DNA of 64,000 nucleotides from Variovorax gracilis (GTDB lineage: Bacteria; Pseudomonadota; Gammaproteobacteria; Burkholderiales; Burkholderiaceae_C): assembly GCF_030317115.1 (NCBI RefSeq), contig NZ_JASZYF010000011.1, positions 124,001-188,000 of the forward strand. The letters run 5' to 3'. Under the pieces are notes generated by a model. That model saw nothing but the letters and a program-made list of their open reading frames with translations, searched no databases and was not told the origin of the DNA. Both the position numbers and the translations under genes were made by a program. This document shows, piece after piece, positions 25,061-34,431 of this stretch; the stretch's first letter is position 1; every line of letters starts with the position of its first letter.

Positions 25061-26416
25061 CTACTTCACGCGCGGGGGGCGCTTCGCAAGCAAGGGCTCG
25101 CTCACGCCTTGCACGCCGACCAGCCCGAGAACGGTCACGAGGCCATTCTGCGCGCCCCGCCACCCCTCTGTCACGTCGATCCATTCCGAGAGTGCGTGAA
25201 AGCCGCCCGTCTTGCCGCCGCCGCCGACGATGATCGCGGGGATGCCCAGCGACATCGGCACGTTTGCATCGGTGCTCGCGCCGGACAGCAGCGTCTTGTG
25301 GCCGAAGGCGGCGTTCGATCGAACGGCGGCTTCGACGATCACCGAGTCCGCCGGGGTGCGTCCGCCCGGCCGGTCGCCGATCAGCCTGGTGGAGGCGCTG
25401 AGCGTCGTGACGTTCCAGCGCTTGTTCTCTTCCGCCACCGCTTCGTCGATCGCGGCCAGCACCTTCTTTTCGGTGTCGAGCAGCGCGCCCATGTCGTCCG
25501 AGCGGATGTCGACCGCCATGCGAGCATCCGGCGCGATGGTGTTGACCGAGGTGCCGCCGCCCACCGTCCCGACGGTGAAGGTGGTTTTCGGAAAGCTGGG
25601 CGTCTTGATGTCGGCGATCCTGGCAATTGCACGGCCCATGCCGTGGATGGCGCTGGGCACCTGGCCGAAGGCCGCGTAGCTGTGGCCACCCGGACCCTTG
25701 AAGGTCACCTCGTAGCGATGGCTCGCCGTGCCGAGCACCAGCACGTTGCCCTCGGGCGCAGGCTCGACTCCCACCATGCCGTCGATGTCCAGATGGTCGC
25801 GAAAGATCGCCTTCATGCCGCGCAGGTTGCCCAGCTCCTCCTCGCCGACATTGCCGACGAAGAGCAGATCGCCGACGGTCTGGATCTTGTTGTCGTTGAG
25901 TACCTTGAGCCATGACAACAGCACCGCGAGACCGCGCGTGTCATCCGAAATGCCCGGCGCGTAGAGCTTGCCGTCACGCTCCTTCACCTTGACGTCGGTG
26001 CCGGCCGGGAACACGGTGTCCAGATGCGCCGAAATCATCAGCTTCGGCCCGTTGCCGCTGCCCTTGCGCAGGCCGATCACGTTGCCTTCGCTGTCGATCC
26101 GGGCGTCGGTCAGCCCCAGCGCCTTCAGGCGAGCGAGGAAGGCCTCGGCGCGCTTCTGTTCCTTGAAGGGCGGTGCCTCGATCTCGGTCAGCAGCTTCAG
26201 GTCGTCGATCGACCGGTCGTGGTCGGCCTGCACCGCATCGAGCAGTTGCTTGATGTTGGGCGCCGCCAGAAGCTGCGTGTAGGCCTGGTCGACGGCCGGC
26301 TTCAGCTGCGTGGGCGTCGGCGCGACGGCGGACCCCTGTGCGTGAACGGCACCCGCGGCGCACAGCGCAGCGAACAGGATGGGCGCGATGCGCAATGGGA
26401 TGGAGCGGGACGACAT
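25061..26416 (-). CDS. Exported M20 family metallopeptidase
   Basis: 451 residues with a Sec signal peptide (about 1-25, ending ...CAAGAVHAQ), so the enzyme is periplasmic. The M20 metal motifs are ISAHLDTVFP (His, Asp), GISDDTRGLA (Asp), GNVGEEELG (catalytic and Zn Glu) and GVEPAP. The C-terminal HALSEW carries the last His. It resembles the peptidase T/ArgE-like branch; the substrate is unknown. The ATG at 26416 is chosen because it opens a clean signal peptide; GTG 26428 and TTG 26431 lie just upstream. Confidence 0.9.
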   Translation of the reverse strand: MSSRSIPLRIAPILFAALCAAGAVHAQGSAVAPTPTQLKPAVDQAYTQLLAAPNIKQLLDAVQADHDRSIDDLKLLTEIEAPPFKEQKRAEAFLARLKALGLTDARIDSEGNVIGLRKGSGNGPKLMISAHLDTVFPAGTDVKVKERDGKLYAPGISDDTRGLAVLLSWLKVLNDNKIQTVGDLLFVGNVGEEELGNLRGMKAIFRDHLDIDGMVGVEPAPEGNVLVLGTASHRYEVTFKGPGGHSYAAFGQVPSAIHGMGRAIARIADIKTPSFPKTTFTVGTVGGGTSVNTIAPDARMAVDIRSDDMGALLDTEKKVLAAIDEAVAEENKRWNVTTLSASTRLIGDRPGGRTPADSVIVEAAVRSNAAFGHKTLLSGASTDANVPMSLGIPAIIVGGGGKTGGFHALSEWIDVTEGWRGAQNGLVTVLGLVGVQGVSEPLLAKRPPRVK

Positions 26417-26467
26417 GAGGATGTGCACCAACAGATGGAAGAGGTGAAGGGAAGGAAGAGCCGTCGG

Positions 26468-27196
26468 CTACTGCGCGGCCAGCAGCGCGAGCGCCGCCAG
26501 GGACGCGGTTTCGGCGCGCAGGACACGCGGGCCAAGCGTGAGCGGCGCGAAGCCGCGCGCGATCGCGTCCTGCTCCTCCGCGGCGCTGAGGCCGCCTTCC
26601 GGCCCGCTCAACACCCATGCATCGCGCGGCGCGCTCGATGCACCGTTGGCGATGTCGGATACCGGCCGCGTTCCATCGGCCAGGCTCAGGATGAAGCGTT
26701 CCGCATCGGCGATGGGTTTCGCCAGCCAGCCGGTCAACGCCTGCACCGGATGAATCACCGGCACGCGGTTGCGCCCGCATTGCTCGCAGGCAGCGATGGC
26801 GACGGCTTCCCAATGCGCGCGCTTCTTGTCCGCACGCTCGCCCATGAGTCGGAGCACGCCATGCGCGGTCATGAGCGGCTGGATGCTCGCCACGCCCAGC
26901 TCGGTCGCTTTCTCGACCAGCCAGTCCATGCGCTCGTTGGCCGGCATGCCCACGGCGAGGTGCACGGCGCGCGGCGCTTCGCGTTCGACCGCGGTGTGCG
27001 CGCCGACCTGCACGGCGACTTCGCTGCGCCCCATGCGCTCGACTGTCGCGGCATATTCGCCGCCGCTGCCGTCGAACAGCGTGAGCGCATCGCCCGGCTG
27101 CATCCGCAGCACCTGCACGTGTCGCGCGGCGCCGGGCGGCAGCGTCAGCGCGCTGTTCGCGGTCAGCGCTGCAGCGCAATGAAATCGCGCCGTCAC
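26468..27196 (-). CDS. rsmE: 16S rRNA (uracil(1498)-N3)-methyltransferase
   Basis: SPOUT-fold methyltransferase that methylates U1498 of 16S rRNA. It is 242 residues with an N-terminal PUA-like domain (HVQVLRMQPGDALTLFDGSGGEY) and the knot domain (KATELGVASIQPLMT, WVLSGPEGGLSAAEE, LGPRVLRAETASLAAL). The start is GTG at 27196, overlapping the amgK stop as GTGA, so the two are probably coupled. Confidence 0.94.
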   Translation of the reverse strand: MTARFHCAAALTANSALTLPPGAARHVQVLRMQPGDALTLFDGSGGEYAATVERMGRSEVAVQVGAHTAVEREAPRAVHLAVGMPANERMDWLVEKATELGVASIQPLMTAHGVLRLMGERADKKRAHWEAVAIAACEQCGRNRVPVIHPVQALTGWLAKPIADAERFILSLADGTRPVSDIANGASSAPRDAWVLSGPEGGLSAAEEQDAIARGFAPLTLGPRVLRAETASLAALALLAAQ

Positions 27197-28287
27197 ACCC
27201 GTCCGTAGGCGAACCCGGTCACGGCCTGGGTGCCTTCGACCTCGTCGATGACGCGCAGCAGCGGCGTGAGTTCGGTGTAACGGCTGGCGGTCGCCCGGAT
27301 GTAGGCGATGAAGCGCGGGGTGTCGGCGAGGTACTTCGGCTTGCCGTCACGCAGCGTGAGCCGCGCGAAGATGCCGGCGACTTTCAGATGGCGCTGCAGG
27401 CCCATCCATTCGACCGCGCGGTAGAAGGCGCCGAAGTCCTCGTCCACCGGCAGGCCGGCCTTGCGGGCCTGCTGCCAGTAGCGCACCGTCATGTCGAGCA
27501 CGAACTCCTCGTCCCAGCTCAGGAAGGCATCGCGCATCAGGCTCGCGATGTCGTAGGTGATCGGCCCGTGGACGGCATCCTGGAAGTCCAGCACACCCAG
27601 CGCGGGCCCACCGGTGACCATGAGGTTGCGCGGCATGAAGTCGCGGTGCACGTAGACACGCGGCGCGGCGAGGTTGTTCTCGACGATCAGCCTGAAGCTG
27701 CGTTCGAGGCGTTCCTTGAGCTTGCCCTCGACGGGCAAGCCGCGGTGCTGCCCTATGTACCACTGGGGAAACAGCGCAAGCTCGCGCTCCAGCAGCGCCT
27801 GGTCGTAGGGCGGCAGCACCTCGGGCCGCGAGGCCTTCTGCCAGAGGATCAGCGCATCGATCGCCTGGGCGTAGAGCGGGCGGGCGTCGTCGGGCCGGGC
27901 CGGATCGACCACGTCCAGCATGGTCTGCAGGCCCAGGTCGTCCAGCAGCAGGAAGCCGTTGGCTTCATCCCATTCGAGGACGCGCGGCGCCGTCACGCCG
28001 GCGTCGGCCATCAGCTTCGCGACCTGCACGAACGGGGTGCTGTTTTCCTGGGCGGGTGGGGCATCCATCACGATGCGCGTGCGCGCTGCGTCGCTGGTGT
28101 CGACGCGGAAATAGCGCCGGAAGCTCGCATCCGCCGAAGCCAGGCGAACGGTATCGGGCAGCAGTTGGTGCGCAGGCGCAATGCGCTCCATCCATTGGCT
28201 GAACGCCTCGGCGCGAGCCGGATCGCTCCAGGCCGGGGAAGGAAAAGGTGTCGCGGCGCGGCTGGCCGGTGGCTGGGAGGCTGTCAT
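27193..28287 (-). CDS. amgK: N-acetylmuramate/N-acetylglucosamine anomeric kinase AmgK
   Basis: APH-fold sugar kinase of the cell-wall recycling pathway that bypasses de novo MurNAc synthesis, making MurNAc-1-phosphate for MurU. It is 364 residues. Catalytic loop VYVHRDFMPRNLMV (HRD-x4-N) and metal motif VLDFQDAVHGP are clear. It is divergent from lptD, as amgK is in pseudomonads, but its partner murU is not adjacent and lies at 46895-47605. The symbol is by homology and context. Confidence 0.88.
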   Translation of the reverse strand: MTASQPPASRAATPFPSPAWSDPARAEAFSQWMERIAPAHQLLPDTVRLASADASFRRYFRVDTSDAARTRIVMDAPPAQENSTPFVQVAKLMADAGVTAPRVLEWDEANGFLLLDDLGLQTMLDVVDPARPDDARPLYAQAIDALILWQKASRPEVLPPYDQALLERELALFPQWYIGQHRGLPVEGKLKERLERSFRLIVENNLAAPRVYVHRDFMPRNLMVTGGPALGVLDFQDAVHGPITYDIASLMRDAFLSWDEEFVLDMTVRYWQQARKAGLPVDEDFGAFYRAVEWMGLQRHLKVAGIFARLTLRDGKPKYLADTPRFIAYIRATASRYTELTPLLRVIDEVEGTQAVTGFAYGRV

Positions 28288-28385
28288 GGATAATCAATTC
28301 TACAAATCCGCCTGCTGCGGAGCCTCGCAACCTGCCGGCCCCTGGCGCCGTCATCCTCCTCCAGACGATATTTGTCCCGTACCCG

Positions 28386-30818
28386 ATGCCTGACTTGAAC
28401 CGAGCCGCCTGGCGCCGGTCCCGCCCGCCCTTGCCGCTGGCGGTGCTGTCGCTTGCCCTGTTGCATGCGCACGGTGCGTGGGCGCAGGATGCGGCGGCTC
28501 TCGATGCGCCGCTCGTCCTCAAGCGGACGCCGCAGCTCACCGAAACCCTCACGCCGGAGCAGCGCGGCCAGCTTCCGAGCTTCGTGACCGGCGACCGTAT
28601 TTCCGGCCGCCCGGATCTAGAGACGATCGTCGAAGGCAATGCGATGCTGCGCCGCGGCGACACCATGATCCGCGCCGACCGGCTGGAGTACTACCAGCCC
28701 GAAGATCTCGCCAAGGCGACCGGCAATGTCCACGTCAACCAGGCCGGCAACGTCTACGAAGGCCCCGAGCTGCAGCTTCGAATCGAGACTTTCGAGGGCT
28801 TCTTCAACAACGTGCGCTACCGCTTCCTGGCCAACGGTGGCCACGGCACGGCGGAACGCATCGACTTCGTCGACAGCAACGTGTCGGTCGCGCGCCTGGC
28901 GACCTACACCACCTGCAGGGCCGAGGACTATCCGGGCTGGATGCCCGCATGGCTGCTGAGCTCCGCGACCCTCACGGCCGACACGGAAGAAAACGTCGGC
29001 GTCGCGACCAACGCGCGGATGACCTTCATGGGTATCAGCACGCCGCCGTTCCCCTCGCTGAGCTTCCCGCTCAGCAACGATCGCAAGAGCGGGGTGCTGC
29101 CGCCGGTCATCGGCATCGACAGCGTCAACGGCGTCGATATCACCGTGCCTTACTACTGGAACATCGCGCCCAACCGCGATGCGACGCTGTACCCCACGCT
29201 GATGTCGAAGCGCGGCATCAACCTGGGCACCGAGTTCCGCTACCTCGAAGAAAAGTACCACGGCGAGATCCGCGCCGACTACATGCCCGACGACCGGCTG
29301 CGCGACCGCGACCGCTGGGGCATCTGGACCAACCATACGCAACGATTCGACGCCCCGTACTTCGGGCTCGACTCGCTGGTCGGCACGCTCAACATCAACC
29401 GTGTGAGCGACAACGACTACTGGCGCGACTTCACCCGCACACCGTCGCTGACGCAGCGCCTGCTGTCGAACGATGGCACGCTGAACTGGGCCAAGGGCGA
29501 CTGGAGCGGGATGGCGCGCGCGCTGAGCTACCAGACGCTGCAGTACGCGCCCGCGCCGATCATTCCGCCGTACGACCGGATGCCGCAGATCACGGCGAAC
29601 TACAACAAGTACGACTGGAACGGCTTCGATTTCTCGATCAACACGGACTACTCGCGTTTCGAGGCGAAGCCGCTCACGCAGTGCCTCGGGGCGCTGCCGG
29701 CGAATTCGCCCGTGGAATGCCAGCCCAATGGCGAGCGCGTGTTCGGCGTCGCGACGCTGAGCCGGCCTTTTCTCACGCCGGGCACCTTCGTCGTGCCCAA
29801 GATGATCCTGAACAGCACGGCCTACCAGTTCGACGCGCCGCTGCTGACCAACGGCGCCACCAGCGCCACCCGTACCGTGCCGACGTTCAGCCTCGACAGC
29901 GGCCTGATCTTCGAGCGTGACACCAGCTTCTTCGGCCGCGCCTTCCAGCAGACGCTGGAGCCGCGGGCGTACTACGTGTACACGCCGTTCCGCAACCAGA
30001 ACTACCTGCCCAACTACGACTCGGCGTCCAACGACTTCAACTTCGCGACGATCTACACCGAGAACGCGTTTTCCGGCAACGACCGCATCTCCGACAGCAA
30101 CCTGCTCACCCTGGGCGTGAGCACGCGCCTCATCGATCCGGAGACCGGTGTCGAAGCGGCCCGCTTCGGCATCGCCCAGCGCCTGCGCTTCGAAGACCAG
30201 CTCGTCACCCTGCCCGGCCAATTGCCGGTGACCGACCGGTTGAGCGACATTCTCCTGGGCGCCCAGATCAACTGGACCCCGAAATGGAGCGTGGACGGCA
30301 CGGTCCAATACAATCCGGATCAGCAAACGTCGACGCGCACCGCCATCAGCGCGCGTTACAACCCCGGGCCCTACCGCTCGATCAGCGCGGCCTACCGCTA
30401 CCAGGCCAACAGCACGCCGACATCCGAGGACGGCAACAAGTCCATCGATGTCAGCTGGCAGTGGCCGCTGAACGATCTCTGGGGCGACAAAGGCAAGGAC
30501 CTGGGTCCCGGCCGTGGCCAGGGGGGCGGGCGGTGGTACGCGGTGGGTCGCCTGAACTACAGCCTGCAGGACAGCAAGCTGACCGATGGCGTCCTCGGCT
30601 TCGAATATGACGGTTGCTGCTGGATCGGGCGCGTCGTGCTGGAACGCGTCACGACCGGGCAAGTCACCGCCAGCACGCGGATCATGTTCCAGCTTGAGTT
30701 TGTCGGCTTTGCCAGCGTCGGTTCGAGCCCGAGGCGTACTTTGACGCAGAACATTCAGCGGTATACCCCCCTGCGCCAGCCGATCGCAGGGCCGAGCCGC
30801 TTCACCAATTACGACTGA
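28386..30818 (+). CDS. lptD: LPS-assembly protein LptD
   Basis: Outer-membrane beta-barrel that, with LptE, inserts lipopolysaccharide in the outer leaflet. It is 810 residues. The signal peptide (about 1-34, ending HAHGAWAQ) is followed by the OstA/LptA-like domain (IVEGNAMLRRGDTMIRADRLEYYQPEDLAKATGN) and the barrel. Cysteines at TTCRAEDYPGW and in the C-terminal YDGCCWIGR pair would form the LptD disulfides. The start ATG 28386 gives a proper signal; an upstream in-frame extension from 28248 does not. Confidence 0.96.
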   Translation: MPDLNRAAWRRSRPPLPLAVLSLALLHAHGAWAQDAAALDAPLVLKRTPQLTETLTPEQRGQLPSFVTGDRISGRPDLETIVEGNAMLRRGDTMIRADRLEYYQPEDLAKATGNVHVNQAGNVYEGPELQLRIETFEGFFNNVRYRFLANGGHGTAERIDFVDSNVSVARLATYTTCRAEDYPGWMPAWLLSSATLTADTEENVGVATNARMTFMGISTPPFPSLSFPLSNDRKSGVLPPVIGIDSVNGVDITVPYYWNIAPNRDATLYPTLMSKRGINLGTEFRYLEEKYHGEIRADYMPDDRLRDRDRWGIWTNHTQRFDAPYFGLDSLVGTLNINRVSDNDYWRDFTRTPSLTQRLLSNDGTLNWAKGDWSGMARALSYQTLQYAPAPIIPPYDRMPQITANYNKYDWNGFDFSINTDYSRFEAKPLTQCLGALPANSPVECQPNGERVFGVATLSRPFLTPGTFVVPKMILNSTAYQFDAPLLTNGATSATRTVPTFSLDSGLIFERDTSFFGRAFQQTLEPRAYYVYTPFRNQNYLPNYDSASNDFNFATIYTENAFSGNDRISDSNLLTLGVSTRLIDPETGVEAARFGIAQRLRFEDQLVTLPGQLPVTDRLSDILLGAQINWTPKWSVDGTVQYNPDQQTSTRTAISARYNPGPYRSISAAYRYQANSTPTSEDGNKSIDVSWQWPLNDLWGDKGKDLGPGRGQGGGRWYAVGRLNYSLQDSKLTDGVLGFEYDGCCWIGRVVLERVTTGQVTASTRIMFQLEFVGFASVGSSPRRTLTQNIQRYTPLRQPIAGPSRFTNYD

Positions 30819-30832
30819 GACCGAGCACCGCC

Positions 30833-32218
30833 ATGAATCACCTCCGCTCCATCCTGACCCTGGCCTGCCTTGCCACCCTGGCAACGGCTTCCGGCGCGCA
30901 AGGAACCGGCATCACCGACATCATGCGCGCCGGCCCGCGTCTCGCACCCGCACCGGCCGGAGCGCCGCGGGCACCCGTTCCCAATGTCCAGCGCTCGGCG
31001 GAATACATCGTCGCGCTGGTCAATTCCGAGCCGATCACCAACACCGAGGTACAGGCGCGCGCGGTCCGCATTCTTCGCGACAACCCGGAAGCGGGCCGCT
31101 ACTCGCGCCAGGAACTGATGCGGCTGGTCCTCGAACGCCTCATCAACGAGCGTGCCCAGATGCAGGTGGCGAAGGAACAGGGCATCAAGGTCGATGACAT
31201 CGCGGTCGACCAGGCCGAGCAGACCGTGGCGCGGAACAACCAGGTCAGCGTGGCCGAGCTGCGTCGCCGGGTGGCGGAGGAAGGCCTGTCGCAAGACCAG
31301 TTCCGCCGTGAATTGCGTGAGCAGCTCACGCTGATCCGCCTGCGGGACCGTGAAATCGAAAACAAGGTCAAGATCACCGACGTCGAGGTCGATCAGTTCA
31401 TCCGCGACCAGCGAAGCGGCAACGCGGCAATTCCGCCCAACATCAACATTGCGCAATTGCTGGTCGCAGTGCCCGAATCTGCCAGCGACGCCGACGTGGC
31501 GAAGCTGGCGCAGCGCGCCCAGGGCCTCGCCCAGCGCGCGCGCGCAGGCGAGGACTTCACCAAGCTCGTGCAGGAGTTCTCCGACTCGCCCGATCGGGCA
31601 TCCGGCGGGGCCATCGGGATGCGCAGCGCCGATCGCTATCCGCCGCTGCTCGTCGAGGCGACGCAGTCCACGCCGGTCAATGGCATCGCAGGCCCGGTCC
31701 GTTCGGGGGCCGGCTTCCACGTGCTCAAGCTGCTCGCCAAGTCGCAGCCCGGCGCGAGCGACGCCGTGGTGACGCAGACGCAGGTCCGCCACATCCTCCT
31801 GCTGAACGATGCCAAGCGCCCGACCGCCGAGTCGATCGCGAAGCTGAACCAGTTCAAGCAGCAACTGCAGAACGGCACCGCCGATTTCGCCGTGCTTGCG
31901 CGCGACAACTCGCAGGACGGCAGCGCCAAGGACGGCGGCGATCTGGGCTGGGCACGCCCCGGGCAGTTCGTGCCCGAGTTCGAAGAAGCCATGAACCGCC
32001 TGGCCCCGGGCCAGATCAGCGACCCGCTGGTCTCGCGCTTCGGCGTGCACCTGATCCAGGTGGTCGGGCGTCGCGACGCCAAGCTGAGCCAGTCCGAACA
32101 GCGCGAAGCTGCCCGCGCGCTGCTGCGCCAGAAGCGCATCGCGGAAGCCACCGAAACCTGGGCGCAGGAAGTGCGCGCACGGGCCTACGTCGAAATGCGC
32201 GAGCCGCCGCAATCGTGA
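30833..32218 (+). CDS. surA: Periplasmic chaperone and peptidyl-prolyl isomerase SurA
   Basis: Chaperone for outer-membrane proteins, including LptD. It is 461 residues with a signal peptide (about 1-22, ending ATASGAQ). The N-terminal chaperone helix region (VALVNSEPITNTEVQARAV) precedes two parvulin domains (about 205-310 and 325-430, INIAQLLVAVP... and RHILLLNDAKRP...). It follows lptD by 14 nt, the standard lptD-surA operon. Confidence 0.96.
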   Translation: MNHLRSILTLACLATLATASGAQGTGITDIMRAGPRLAPAPAGAPRAPVPNVQRSAEYIVALVNSEPITNTEVQARAVRILRDNPEAGRYSRQELMRLVLERLINERAQMQVAKEQGIKVDDIAVDQAEQTVARNNQVSVAELRRRVAEEGLSQDQFRRELREQLTLIRLRDREIENKVKITDVEVDQFIRDQRSGNAAIPPNINIAQLLVAVPESASDADVAKLAQRAQGLAQRARAGEDFTKLVQEFSDSPDRASGGAIGMRSADRYPPLLVEATQSTPVNGIAGPVRSGAGFHVLKLLAKSQPGASDAVVTQTQVRHILLLNDAKRPTAESIAKLNQFKQQLQNGTADFAVLARDNSQDGSAKDGGDLGWARPGQFVPEFEEAMNRLAPGQISDPLVSRFGVHLIQVVGRRDAKLSQSEQREAARALLRQKRIAEATETWAQEVRARAYVEMREPPQS

Positions 32219-32252
32219 TCGTCGCCGTGATGACCGGCCGAGCCTGCGGCTG

Positions 32253-33026
32253 ATGCAGCACATCCCTCGCAAGCGCTTCGGGCAGCATTTCCTGTCCGAT
32301 GGCGGGATCATCGATGCGATCGTGCGCGAGATCGCGCCCCAGCCCGGGGATGCCATGGTCGAGATCGGCCCGGGCCTCGCGGCGTTGACGCAGCCCCTGG
32401 TCGAACGGCTGGGCCGCCTCACGGTGATCGAGCTCGACCGCGACCTCGCGCAACGTCTGCGCGGCCACGGCCAACTCAACGTGATCGAGTCGGACGTGCT
32501 GAAAGTCGACTTCGCCGCCCTCGCCGCGAACCTGGTCGCATCGCCGGGCAAGGCCCTGCGCGTCGTGGGCAACCTGCCCTACAACATCTCCACGCCCATC
32601 CTGTTCCATCTGCTGGGCTTCGCGCACCTGATCACCGACCAGCACTTCATGCTGCAGAAAGAGGTGATCGACCGCATGGTGGCCAAGCCGGCCACTTCCG
32701 ACTACAGCCGCCTGAGCGTGATGCTGCAATGGCGCTACGCCATGGACAACGTGCTTTTCGTGCCACCCGAGAGCTTCGACCCGCCCCCGCGCGTCGACAG
32801 CGCCGTGGTCCGCATGGTGCCCTTCGCGGAGCCGCCGAAGGTCGATGCCGCACGCCTCGGCGAGATCGTCCAGGTGGCCTTCAGCCAGCGCCGCAAGCTG
32901 CTGCGCCACACCTTGGGCAAATGGCTGGACCAGCACCAATTTGCCGGCACCTTCGACACGCAGCGCCGCGCAGAAGAAGTGCCCGTCGCGGAATACGTAG
33001 CCCTGGCTCAACAATCAGCCCCATGA
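32253..33026 (+). CDS. rsmA: 16S rRNA dimethyladenosine transferase
   Basis: KsgA/RsmA, which dimethylates A1518 and A1519 of 16S rRNA. It is 257 residues. Motifs include KRFGQHFLSDGGIIDAIV, VEIGPGLAALTQPLVE (SAM) and VVGNLPYNISTPILFHLL (catalytic NLPY). It lies in the lptD-surA-rsmA order; pdxA, often between surA and rsmA, is absent here. The gene ends at a hairpin that mainly serves the opposite strand. Confidence 0.97.
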   Translation: MQHIPRKRFGQHFLSDGGIIDAIVREIAPQPGDAMVEIGPGLAALTQPLVERLGRLTVIELDRDLAQRLRGHGQLNVIESDVLKVDFAALAANLVASPGKALRVVGNLPYNISTPILFHLLGFAHLITDQHFMLQKEVIDRMVAKPATSDYSRLSVMLQWRYAMDNVLFVPPESFDPPPRVDSAVVRMVPFAEPPKVDAARLGEIVQVAFSQRRKLLRHTLGKWLDQHQFAGTFDTQRRAEEVPVAEYVALAQQSAP

Positions 33027-33049
33027 AAAAAGCCCGTCGTTGACGGGCT
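33025..33049 (-). terminator. Terminator downstream of the RNase/barstar unit
   Basis: AGCCCGTC (33031-33038) / GACGGGCT (33042-33049), preceded by an A-run (33025-33031). Read on the minus strand it is a stem with a T-tail, ending leftward transcripts. Confidence 0.75.
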
Positions 33050-33060
33050 CAGGTTCGTGA

Positions 33061-33150
33061 AACACCGCGGACCCGGCTCAGCCGGTCCGCTGGTGTTGCC
33101 CCCGGCAGGGGGTAGGCGAAGCGACACGAAGTGCGCGCAGCCTGGGGGCG
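33061..33150 (+). repeat. Dispersed palindromic intergenic repeat, copy B
   Basis: Same family and orientation as 1358-1447. AACACC...GGTGTT forms a long hairpin around CGGCTCAGCCG (about 33061-33097). GCCCCCGGCAGGGGG follows, then CGACACGAAGTG and GCCTGGGGG. No ORF is associated. Confidence 0.78.
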
Positions 33151-33158
33151 AGCAACAG

Positions 33159-33380
33159 TTACGCCGCGGCGAGCCAGTACCCTGCGTTGAAGGGGCTGCT
33201 CATGCGCAGCGCCAGCGGGGATACGTCGACCAACTTGTCGGTCGGCATCTTCTCTGCCGTCGGGTCGGTATTCTGGACTTCGAGGGCCGGTGCCGGTTCG
33301 GCGCCGTTTTGCTGAGCCTCGTTCGCCCGTTCTGCTTGGCTGGTGTGTGCAGAACGGGCTACAGAAAAGAATAGAAGCAC
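33159..33380 (-). CDS. Small ORF behind the barstar gene (uncertain)
   Basis: 73 codons from a GTG overlapping the end of the barstar gene. The N-terminus is hydrophobic (MLLFFSVARSAH), followed by a polar stretch and a C-terminus DKLVDVSPLALRMSSPFNAGYWLAAA that looks protein-like. I recognise no family. Position after a secreted RNase and its inhibitor suggests co-transcription. An inverted repeat (CCCGTTCTGC / GCAGAACGGG, about 33326-33358) lies in its 5' part. It could be non-coding. Confidence 0.35.
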   Translation of the reverse strand: MLLFFSVARSAHTSQAERANEAQQNGAEPAPALEVQNTDPTAEKMPTDKLVDVSPLALRMSSPFNAGYWLAAA

Positions 33381-33841
33381 CTGAACGGTATCTTCCGGTC
33401 TCCCCAGTAATCCGAGGCGTCGCGGAAGATGTCGAGCAGCTGCTCGCGCGCTTCCTTGTCGAACTTGGCATTGGCCGGGATCTGCTCGAGCACGATCACG
33501 AAGCCCGGTTGCGGGCCCGATTTGTGCAAGGGATCCGTCATGCAGTCGTACAAAGCGTCGAAGTTCTTGCCGAAGTGCTGCGGAAAGGTGAATTGCTGGG
33601 CAATCAGGTCCAGCACGTCCTGCTTGGTCTGGGCATTGCCCAGGTTGGCATAAAGGAAGTGCTGACCCGCCGCGTGCGCCGCTTCCTGCAGATCGTTCAC
33701 GCGGAATGCGCGAATCGACTGCACGATGTTAGGTCGCACGGCACGAAGGGATAAGGTCATCTCCGCTGGTCTTTCCATGGTTGTCGTCATCATTACTTCG
33801 GGGCGCTTTGGCGCGCCGCTCCAATTCAATTCATCGCTCAT
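33359..33841 (-). CDS. Barstar family ribonuclease inhibitor
   Basis: 160 residues; the barstar domain fills roughly 65-160 (FRVNDLQEAAHAAGQHFLYANLGNAQTKQDVLDLIAQQFTFPQHFGKNFDALYDCM...). The GKNFDALYDCMTD segment corresponds to the barnase-binding helix with its acidic residue. No signal peptide, so it is cytoplasmic. The start overlaps the RNase stop (ATGA), an immunity-gene arrangement. An internal Met (MTLSLRAVRPN) is a possible shorter start. Confidence 0.92.
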   Translation of the reverse strand: MSDELNWSGAPKRPEVMMTTTMERPAEMTLSLRAVRPNIVQSIRAFRVNDLQEAAHAAGQHFLYANLGNAQTKQDVLDLIAQQFTFPQHFGKNFDALYDCMTDPLHKSGPQPGFVIVLEQIPANAKFDKEAREQLLDIFRDASDYWGDRKIPFRCFYSFL

Positions 33842-34251
33842 GGCACGATCCGCCTGAAGCTCGCATAGTGATCTGCCGTGTACCAGCAGTCCGATGGCGC
33901 CGTGCGCTCGCCTCCGCAGACGATGCGCCGTGCGCCACGGTCACGCGAGCCGGGCGTTTCGACCGTGTACTCTCGGTAGTGGCCTCGCCGCTCCTGCGGC
34001 AGCAGGCGTTCGCGATTGCCGAACACCATGCCGTCTTTTTCGTATCGGAAAGGGCCACCATTCCATATGGCCCCATAAGTACGCTGGCCCTGCACCGGCA
34101 ATTCGGCCAACGCGATCGTCTCCTTTGCCGGCTGATCGGCGCGGATGCCGAACCATTCGCGAGCCTGGACTCCAGTCGCAAGGCCGACCAGCAACAAGCT
34201 AGTGAGCGCAAACTTGGAAACCGGGGACGTGATCGAGGCGTAAGCCGCCAT
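33838..34251 (-). CDS. Secreted guanyl-specific ribonuclease (barnase/RNase Sa family)
   Basis: 137 residues with a Sec signal peptide (about 1-30, KFALTSLLLVGLATGVQA). The mature part matches RNase Sa, with catalytic residues in order: Glu94 (HYREYTV), Arg109 (RGARRIV) and His128 (ADHYASF). The Glu-to-Arg spacing of 15 equals that of RNase Sa. It cleaves RNA after guanosine and is exported, while the overlapping barstar gene protects the cytoplasm. It could be a bacteriocin-like toxin or a nutrient-scavenging RNase. Confidence 0.92.
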   Translation of the reverse strand: MAAYASITSPVSKFALTSLLLVGLATGVQAREWFGIRADQPAKETIALAELPVQGQRTYGAIWNGGPFRYEKDGMVFGNRERLLPQERRGHYREYTVETPGSRDRGARRIVCGGERTAPSDCWYTADHYASFRRIVP

Positions 34252-34431
34252 GGGGCACCAGAGGAAAAGAGCGGGGGGCCGAATCGGGGTCTAACCTTGG
34301 GGTTAACCCGCAAATTCAAGCCCGCAAGTGTGCACCAGAGGCGCGCAAATAGCAAGCGCCTGCCCAATCTTTGAGCAGGTGCAGGGCTATCCGCGCGATA
34401 GCGAAGTTAGCGACCGCTGTCGCTCTTGCGC

